In this document: one piece after another, positions 15,141-21,155 of the stretch
Numbering within the stretch: the first letter of the stretch is position 1
Layout: the number at the start of each line of letters is the position of its first letter
Source of the DNA: Plicaturopsis crispa FD-325 SS-3
Lineage: Eukaryota; Basidiomycota; Agaricomycetes; Amylocorticiales; Amylocorticiaceae
Length of the DNA: 21,155 nt
Assembly (NCBI GenBank): GCA_000827205.1
Contig: KN832590.1
Location: forward strand, 18,592 to 39,746
Reading direction: 5' to 3'
Program-made: the position numbers and the translations under genes
The notes under the pieces: model-generated
What the model saw: only the letters and a program-made list of their open reading frames with translations
What the model was told of the DNA's origin: nothing
The model's database searches: none

Positions 15141-17155
15141 TCGAAATCTGTACACCCCACGTGGTGCGGCAGAACCTTCGAAACGAGGAGAATTCAGTCG
15201 GAGTTCAAAGTTCGCTCTGCCGCGTCGCGCGGGTGGCTGAAATGAGTGTCGAGCAGCGGTTCAGCACCGTATCATAGCGTATCGTGGTAATCTTTGCGCG
15301 GACTGCGCAGAAAAGAGCGTGGACACATAGCTACATGCATACCATGGATAATGAGTAAAAAAACGCAAAAAAAATTGGCAAATTAGTGCTTGTATCGTTG
15401 TTTCTCGCTATAACTTGCATTCGAGGGCCTGCAAGTTGAAGCAACACTCATTACGTACACACGACTTTTGGCGGACGCTCCCCTCATTCCAGGCCAAAGT
15501 TCATGAGCTTCCACACGCCCTTTGGAGGTCCGGTAAAGTTCGGGAACATCGTTTTTCGTAGGTTAGAGAAAAGTCTTCGGGACAGATTTTTTATTTTTGG
15601 CTTCATTCTTTCAAACTGAGTGCTTTTCATGCGAGTACAGAGGAACAGGCGCGTATTAAAAAAATCGAGCCCGAAGACTTTGTTTAGAATACATTTTCGT
15701 ACAACTTTTGTCACTCAAACTATACACCAAATGTCCTGTATGAAGCAGCAAAGGAGTGGGACATTTTCTGTGGTGGCGCGCTCTGTGGCGCAGACGCGAA
15801 TGGACGCGACTTTGAGCTTGCCGATCCCCGGCATAGCGGCAACTTTCGGCAAGCCGTTTATGGGGGGTCGTGGGACAGTTGTCCACTTTCCGCCCTGAAC
15901 CTTAATCCCTAATAAGGCAATTTTTGTTTCGGCATTTCGGCGGCGCCTTTGACCGCTGCGTCGGTTCGACGTTCAACGTTCAACAACTGAGCAAGTTCAA
16001 CGGCCATGCATTGCCAACATCGCTCCCTCGCCAAGGGCCCATTCCGTAGAACCCAGCCTCGAGCTAATGTACTCACTGAAGTCAGAATAGAGCATGGCTG
16101 AGGTTGAAGAGCTATAATTATTATAACATACACCATATAGTACAAGACTAATATACAAACACTCCCCGCGAGACAAACCACCTGGTACCGCCGCATGAAC
16201 AAGATACGCCGGAGCGGGCGTCACCACCAGCGTACTATAATGACGTGGGGGTGCCGGTGCTGAGGGCGTCGCGTAGAGGCGTCGCGAGGAGCGGCATGCG
16301 ACGATGGATGCAGACGCGTCGTTCGTCCGGCTCGGCCCAGTTCATCCCAGCCGCGAGACAAGATTATCTTACCCATGGGATGTAGACATGGGGATTCAAC
16401 AGGATTCGACGCGGGCAGGGACGCGTGAAACGACGCGTGGCGGATAGGCGTAGGGCATCTAGCGCCGAGACGGCGCGCCATTGCCTGCATAGGTGGAGGG
16501 GCGCGCGAGGAATGGACTCGAGCTGGCCCCAATGCCCGACACCATCCGCGGATGCAAATGGCGCCGTTGCAGTGTAGCTTCTATAAGTGCGCATGTGTAA
16601 GGGCGCGCGACGCGCTTGCAAGGGGAGCCTCTACTACGAGGCGCGGGATAGGCAGAAGCGAGAGTGTGGATACGGGGAGCTCGAGCATGACGGCGATGGC
16701 GGAGTCCTTGTACTGCGCGGTTCAAGCGCTGAGCCTGTAGCGCCGTCATGGAAAGGCTGGGGGACTACGCAGCGGCGGGAACACGAGGGCGGGGGCTGAG
16801 GCACGGAGTGGTTGAAAGAGAGAAACCAACGTACTTGTCTGTGTAATTGGATCAACGCCCGCGGCTGCCTGCTCTGTGCTGAGCGGCGGTCGTATCAGCA
16901 CAGAGCAGCATACTGGCGGATACATGGAGCGCACCAAACTTGCGGTGGGCTGGACTATCACGTAGGCGGGAGAGTGCAGGACGATGAGCGGGTTAAAGGA
17001 TCGGCGAGCGCTATCCGGACGATTAGCACCGAATTCAAAGACCGACCAGGAATCTCCTTTTTAGGGATTAGAGTTCAGGGCGGAAACTCAAAACTGTCGT
17101 GGGACTGTACACTTTCGGTGCTTTTCCTCGCAGGAGTTGCCAGACCCCAGTATTT
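15141..17155. other. Interior of the TIR element, right block: no secure gene
   Basis: A minus frame at 15484-15714 (76 codons) and many short GC-rich frames at 16200-16960 are present but have no splice context or recognisable motif. A local inverted repeat, AACTTGCA and TGCAAGTT with a 10-nt loop, lies near 15412-15437. I see no RNA gene here. Confidence 0.45.
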
Positions 17156-17197
17156 ACTCGTTGTAATTCGAAGGCCCTCGACGGACTTTCCACTGGG
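17156..17197 (-). repeat. Right terminal inverted repeat, CCCAGTGG family
   Basis: Ends CGGACTTTCCACTGGG; partner of 13711-13752. Confidence 0.88.
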
Positions 17198-17368
17198 ATT
17201 AATAGTCGATAGTCCATGACTTGTTTAGTCTGAATCAGTTGGTAGGGTCCGAACCGGACCTGAAATTTTTCGTCATGTGCAGTCATGCTTTTTCGACGAA
17301 TAAGGGAATTTCCAGTGCGCCCTGTATTCGCGCCGCCGCGAACGCTGTAGTCCTGTTGCTTCACGTCC

Positions 17369-19293
17369 ATGGCACCGTCTTTTCAGTGGAGCTCTCCAGC
17401 TGGCTACGAGCTATATATGTCGAAATATCTTGCGCAAGACAAAGATCAGATACGACCCCGCACGATTACCAAGTTGAAGGCGTCTGCAAAAGTCTCGACG
17501 GCGTCGACCGCTTGCGATGACCCCGACCGGGAGCGGGAAAACAGGATTCTACACGATGTACATCCTCGTAGTTTTGGCAGCTGTTGCAGACCCGCTGCTC
17601 TGCCCAACGTCGCGCTTTCCCAAGAACCCGTGTCTTATGCCCAACGATACCGCTTCAGATGGAAATGGTGCGGTCTTACATGTGGCAGTGTTCTCCATGT
17701 GCTGAAACAGTCCAACAGGCGGCGAAAATGAGCGCGGTCGGCCTCAGAGTCCTGGCAATCAACTCGGACACTCGAGAAGCTGCACAACGGTGCGAGCGGG
17801 AGGAGCTCTGGGTCACCGCTCGCACGGAGCCCAGTGTCATAATCGCGGGCCCGGAACAGCTACGCTCCGACGAGTACGAGAAAGCGCTACGCGACGACAA
17901 GCTCTATGGCCGAATGTGTGGACTTGGGTTCGACGAAGTTCAACGTCTAAGCTTTCGTCAGGATTTCATGCAGATGGGCTTCGTAAAGGCGCGTCAAACC
18001 GAGGTGCATAACCCATGAATACTCACATCAGCTACTGTCCGCTCTGGCCCTCCGATGGACAACATCTGCGAGCTTCTGGGCCTCCGCAACGGTACATACC
18101 ACACGATTCGGCGTTCGAATTTACGCCCCGAAATTCAATTGCTTTTCTGCGAGCTCACCTCACCCATCGACGGCGACGCCTTCCCGAAGCTCCATTGGAA
18201 CCTCGACAGTGCACGTCCACGTCCCACCATTGTTTTCGCGAAGTCGATATATCTAGGCAGTCGCATCTGGGGAGATCTTATGCGCCAGTCCAGCAAAAAG
18301 CAGGCTACGACTGGTCTCTCGAAAGCGGAAGGGGATCGTGCGCGAAAAAAGCAGATCATTGAACTGGGACCCGTACAACGAAGAGGCTCGCGCGTATCTC
18401 GGCGCGGGTCAAGGCTACGAGTGCATGATCGCTATCGGCACGGACTCGCTCTCGGTCGGAGTCGACATGCATGCGCGTGCATCATTGTGGGCGATATTGC
18501 GGATGCCGACGAACTTAACCAAAAAATTGGACGCGCTGGACGACCACGACGGCTTGTTTCTGACCCACGCGGCATCATCTATACGACCTCGACCAGGACC
18601 AGAATGGCCGCAGCACTCAAGGCGATACCACCGGATAGTACCATAGGCTCCGAAGACCGGAATGTAGACGACAGTATGTCGTTCATGCTCGTCGCAAAGT
18701 GCAAGACTGCCGCACAAAACCAGCTCTACAACGGCTCCATAACTGAGGAGCCACCCTGCCTTTGTTCGTCGTGCCGAACTGACCCTCCGCCTCTACCTCG
18801 TGCGGCCTGCAACTGCAGCGGCTGCATTCCGGAGGCACTTCCTGTCCTAGTCAAACCGGCAATGTCCCTCAGTGTTGCAGCCTCTATCCCCAAGAAGAAG
18901 CGATTTCCAAAGCTGATGAAGGCACACGGCAAGCTTGCTCTCGACGCTTTCCGGGTGCGCATGTGGCGCAAGAGAGACAAGGCCGCAACACCGATTCTTG
19001 GCCAGTCGTTGGTCCTTCCGGACGACGTGTTGAAGGCTATACTCGATGGCTACAATGTTTACAAGAATCCACCTGCCCTCGCAACCCTATTGAAGGGACG
19101 CACTTATCACTTATGCACTTATGCACTTATGCTAAACCAAATCTCCAGCACCTCGTCGATCTCCTTGCTTTCCTTCGAGTTGGAAGCCATTGGAGCAGCG
19201 GCAAAGGCGGCTAGCCAAGTGAAGGCCGCTGCAAAGGCTGCAGAGAAGAAGAAGCGCGCGCTAGAGGCGGAAGCGGAGGCTGAGTTGTACTAG
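17369..19293 (+). pseudogene. RecQ-like DEAD/H-box helicase pseudogene
   Basis: The protein is spread over all three frames. It starts MAPSFQWSSPAGYELYMSKY with IRPRTITKLKA (frame 2). Motif I TPTGSGKT is at 17520-17543 (frame 3). Frame 1 carries VIIAGPEQL, motif II as DEVQ (17932-17943; DEVH is usual), an in-frame TGA (18016-18018) and motif III TSAT (18025-18036). SVGVDM of motif V is in frame 2 (about 18454-18468) and motif VI QKIGRAGR back in frame 1 (18520-18543). The C-terminus has two C-x-C-x2-C clusters (CLCSSC and CNCSGC, about 18756-18825) and ends in an alanine/lysine-rich helix. Intact relatives, from memory a multicopy Agaricomycete group, would unwind DNA with ATP. At least four frameshifts, a short deletion after DEVQ and one stop make this copy non-functional. 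Confidence 0.85.
19101..19131 (+). repeat. Short tandem repeat CACTTAT(G) within the helicase
   Basis: CACTTATC is followed by three units of CACTTATG. The unit of 8 is not a multiple of 3. Downstream, family-like residues PNLQHLVDLLAFL are in frame 3, while before and further after (ELEAIGAAAKAA) they are in frame 1, so the repeat is a likely source of one frameshift. Confidence 0.65.
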
Positions 19294-19601
19294 GCTGAAC
19301 GGGCTTCGGGCGACGATAAAAGGTGCGAACTCAAACTATTGCCTCACTATGGTCATCCTAACATCGAGTTCGAAGGTCTACTATTTCAACGGAGACAATC
19401 AACGATGCCGGAACACCGCCTACCGACTTGACGCGCGATGCTGAGCATCCGTCCCCTGCCGTAGTGTGAGCCCGAACTTAGAGAATCGTCCTAGTATGTC
19501 TGTCCCGTGCCTGATATTATAATCCCTTCGCAGATTTTCCAAGACAACGCGCTCGAAATGCACCAGTACAGAACATGTCTTCCTCCTCGTCACCCTCCAC
19601 A
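19294..19601. other. Spacer between convergent pseudogenes
   Basis: This is the 3' flank of the helicase pseudogene and of the minus-strand gene that ends at 19602. I see no gene, repeat or RNA here. Confidence 0.5.
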
Positions 19602-20960
19602 TCACATATGGCCGTCTTGGGAGTGGATACTGCCGAGCGTCATCTGGGGCTCATCTGTATCCGAGTCCGGCTCGGCGTCATCTGCATCTGCATCTTCCTC
19701 CTTCTCTGCCTCTTCTCCCGAGTCATCGTCGTCGTCGTCGTCGTCGCTGCTTTCACCTTCCCCTGCCCTCCCGCCATCTTTCTCGATAGCCCCATCTTCC
19801 TCCGCAGTTGCTATTGTCTCGCCTCCCGTAGTTACCCCCCTAGCGCGAAGTGTTCGTGTTACCCATCCTTTCGAATAGACCACTACCGTGACACTACGCT
19901 CTCCCGGGTGAACTGGTACGTCTTGTGGCCAATATGATCAAGTACTGCCCAACTTGAAACCGTGCTGACGTCGCCGCAAACGTGAGGGCCGATACCATGT
20001 TCGCGTGCACGTATCGCCGTAAGAGCAGCTTTCATTCGCATATCCGAGCGCTAGTACCCCAGTTGACTACCGTGTCCGATCGGCATACTTGAACTGCCCT
20101 GGTCCACCCATCATGTACGTCCGAAGCCATGCCCTGAGACCGAGATGATGGTATTTTTTGCTCGCTACCCGAATATTATATCTGTTGAGCGAGACTCCGA
20201 GTCCGTTTGGTTCGAACGCGACATTATTGACATTGGGCCCGTTCGCCATGTTTGGAAGGCATGGCATGGTGCGGAGTCGCCTCAGAGATCGATCCTGACT
20301 AACGAGCAGTCTCTCGACTTGCTTGCTTGTAGGGGCAAACCTTCCTACGTCTTTGGATTGCTTATGCTCGACTTCTCCCTGTTGCAACGATGTTAGCCAC
20401 CCAAAAATCAATGGATAGGAGAGTGGGAAGTGGCGCGTACAAGCCGTGTTGTAATAGTCCATAGTCCCAAACTCGCGAATGGTAGGAGGGAGCAGTCTCC
20501 CTTTTCCTTTTCCTCCGAATTTCTGTTCGTGCTGTGGGGGCAGTCGCTGCATTTGCGGTTAGTAGTGGTCCAGGTAACGGATTGTTGCGTGACAAGGAAC
20601 ACGACGTCTGGCTGGCATAAGCCCATCATGATCTGGTGGTAGAAATCCCTCCATCAGAGGAAGTTGGCACTAGATGATGCTCGTCAGATGGCGTTCGAGA
20701 TGTATTCTCGAAGACAACGTTACCTAACGGAAGAGCGTCTTCAAAATCCTGAGCGGCGAGCTTTTTCAATTGCGATATATTATCACCAAAGGAGCGGATC
20801 GTGCTGGTAGCTCAGGTAAGAACTTGGTGGAGTCTTTCTCCATGAATTAGTTAAGCGATTCCACACATATGTAGAAACTTCACACTGACTTTTCATGATA
20901 TTCGTATACCTCATCTTCACCGATTGCATGCAAGATGCGGATCAAGCGGACGATTAGCTT
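19602..20960 (-). pseudogene. Decayed multi-exon gene of a multicopy Agaricomycete family
   Basis: Read on the minus strand, fragments occur in a consistent order: KLIVRLIRILHAIGEDEVYEY (20960-20889), STIRSFGDN then QLKKLAAQDFED (from about 20803, after a CTACCAG acceptor), PLMEGFLPPDHDGLM, TIREFGTMDYYNT, then after a clean 62-nt intron (20379-20440) GEVEHKQSKDVGRF, a conserved-looking stretch to GLRAWLRTYMMGG, an exon 20041-19887 (MKAALTAIRAREHGIG), a phase-matched 47-nt intron (19840-19886) and an acidic exon to 19602 with eight consecutive D. I recall the order DTIRRF, LKKLAARDFED, FGTTDSYST, GELEHR from large, possibly transposase-derived Agaricomycete proteins. Here about 100 residues before TIREFG are missing and frames change, so it is a pseudogene. 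The function of the family is not known to me. Confidence 0.55.
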
Positions 20961-21155
20961 CTCAACATTTCAGATCCCTACTCGTGCATCTCGCCGTTCT
21001 CAAAGAGACGATGGTACTGTAGCCCAAATTAGCGTGGCGTCCAGGACGCATTCTGTGGGAGGTATGGGCATGTACGGGAAGACATGAGAGGAGACGGTGA
21101 CGTACCATGGCTGTAATCAAGGACTCTTCGGCCAGATGCTCGTCAGCCTTACTGT
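20961..21155 (-). other. Possible further exons of the minus-strand gene, cut by the window edge
   Basis: On the minus strand, about 21146-21105 reads ADEHLAEESLITAM followed by a GTACGT donor, and CCTCCCACAG near 21055 looks like an acceptor. The sequence between that acceptor and 20960 has stops in the expected frame. This is a weak continuation of the gene to the left. Confidence 0.3.

Larger units (their letters stand above)
13711..17197. mobile_element. 3.5-kb TIR element of the CCCAGTGG family, no clear gene
   Basis: Terminal inverted repeats 13711-13752 and 17156-17197 match at 38 of 42 positions; the outer 21 are perfect. The flanks AATAATA (left) and ATTAATA (right) could be a 7-bp duplication with one mismatch, but the site is AT-rich and the call is weak. 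The body contains several unrelated-looking blocks, repeats near 13786, 15096, 15121 and 15886, and no convincing protein gene, so it is read as non-autonomous. The transposase family is unknown. It abuts the helicase pseudogene, whose first ATG lies 172 bp beyond the right end. Confidence 0.82.

Noticed and set aside
15484-15714. 76-codon minus ORF
   Set aside because: It has a family-like feel, possibly a dispersed repeat, but no motif, start context or exon support.
16200-16960. Cluster of short frames on both strands
   Set aside because: GC-rich sequence with few stops; frames overlap each other and carry no domain.
17198-17204. TA or 8-bp target-site duplication for the 13711-17197 element
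   Set aside because: Immediate flanks do not match for 2 or 8 bp; only a 7-bp AATAATA/ATTAATA pair with one mismatch remains, in AT-rich sequence.
19101-19131. CRISPR-like or satellite array
   Set aside because: Only about four 8-nt units with no spacers, inside a eukaryotic pseudogene.
1-21155. Giant Starship-type element
   Set aside because: No captain-type tyrosine recombinase gene and no matching direct repeats at the edges were seen.

Overview
The window looks like a transposon-dense stretch of a basidiomycete genome, most likely an Agaricomycete. It is clearly eukaryotic. The genes have many short GT-AG introns (about 38-81 nt), there is a poly(A)-tailed non-LTR retrotransposon, and there is a Plavaka-type transposase of the kind known from mushroom-forming fungi. 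No gene looks like an obvious housekeeping gene. Almost everything recognisable is a mobile element, a decayed member of a multicopy family, or a gene beside one.

Layout, left to right. (1) 1-429: last exon of an unrecognised plus-strand gene. (2) 598-5297: a 5'-truncated LINE with a long open ORF2 (reverse transcriptase, RNase H-like region, zinc knuckle), a 25-A tail and a 14/15-nt target-site duplication. A 657-bp non-autonomous DNA transposon (871-1527, 17-bp TIRs, 8-bp TSD) sits inside ORF2. Removing it and one TSD copy restores continuous reading into the long ORF. (3) 5498-6010, minus: an acidic ORF. (4) 6152-8101, minus: a five-exon, 383-residue gene of unknown function with an RGRPKK AT-hook-like motif; all four introns are phase 0. 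A second hAT-like element (6439-6967, 8-bp TSD) lies entirely inside its fourth intron. (5) 8351-11638, plus: a twelve-exon Plavaka-type transposase, starting 249 bp from gene 4 and divergent from it. It is damaged by an internal deletion and cut off at its C-terminus exactly where a terminal-repeat sequence (CCCAGTGGAAAGTCCG) begins. (6) 12874-13584, plus: a small chromodomain gene. (7) 13711-17197: a 3.5-kb element with 42-bp TIRs of the same family, TCGA-rich ends, internal direct and inverted repeats, and no convincing gene. (8) 17369-19293, plus: a pseudogene of a RecQ-like DEAD/H-box helicase with frameshifts and a stop. (9) about 19602-20960, minus: a decayed multi-exon gene of another multicopy Agaricomycete family.

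The nesting gives a relative history. The LINE landed between two convergent genes and later received DNA transposon 1. A hAT-like element entered an intron without touching exons. A CCCAGTGG-family element end replaced the 3' end of the Plavaka gene. The most interesting items are the pair of non-autonomous elements with exact target-site duplications, the AT-hook gene divergent from Plavaka, and the two left ends but only one right end of the CCCAGTGG family flanking a chromodomain gene. Family names rest on motif recognition from memory; no database search was run.
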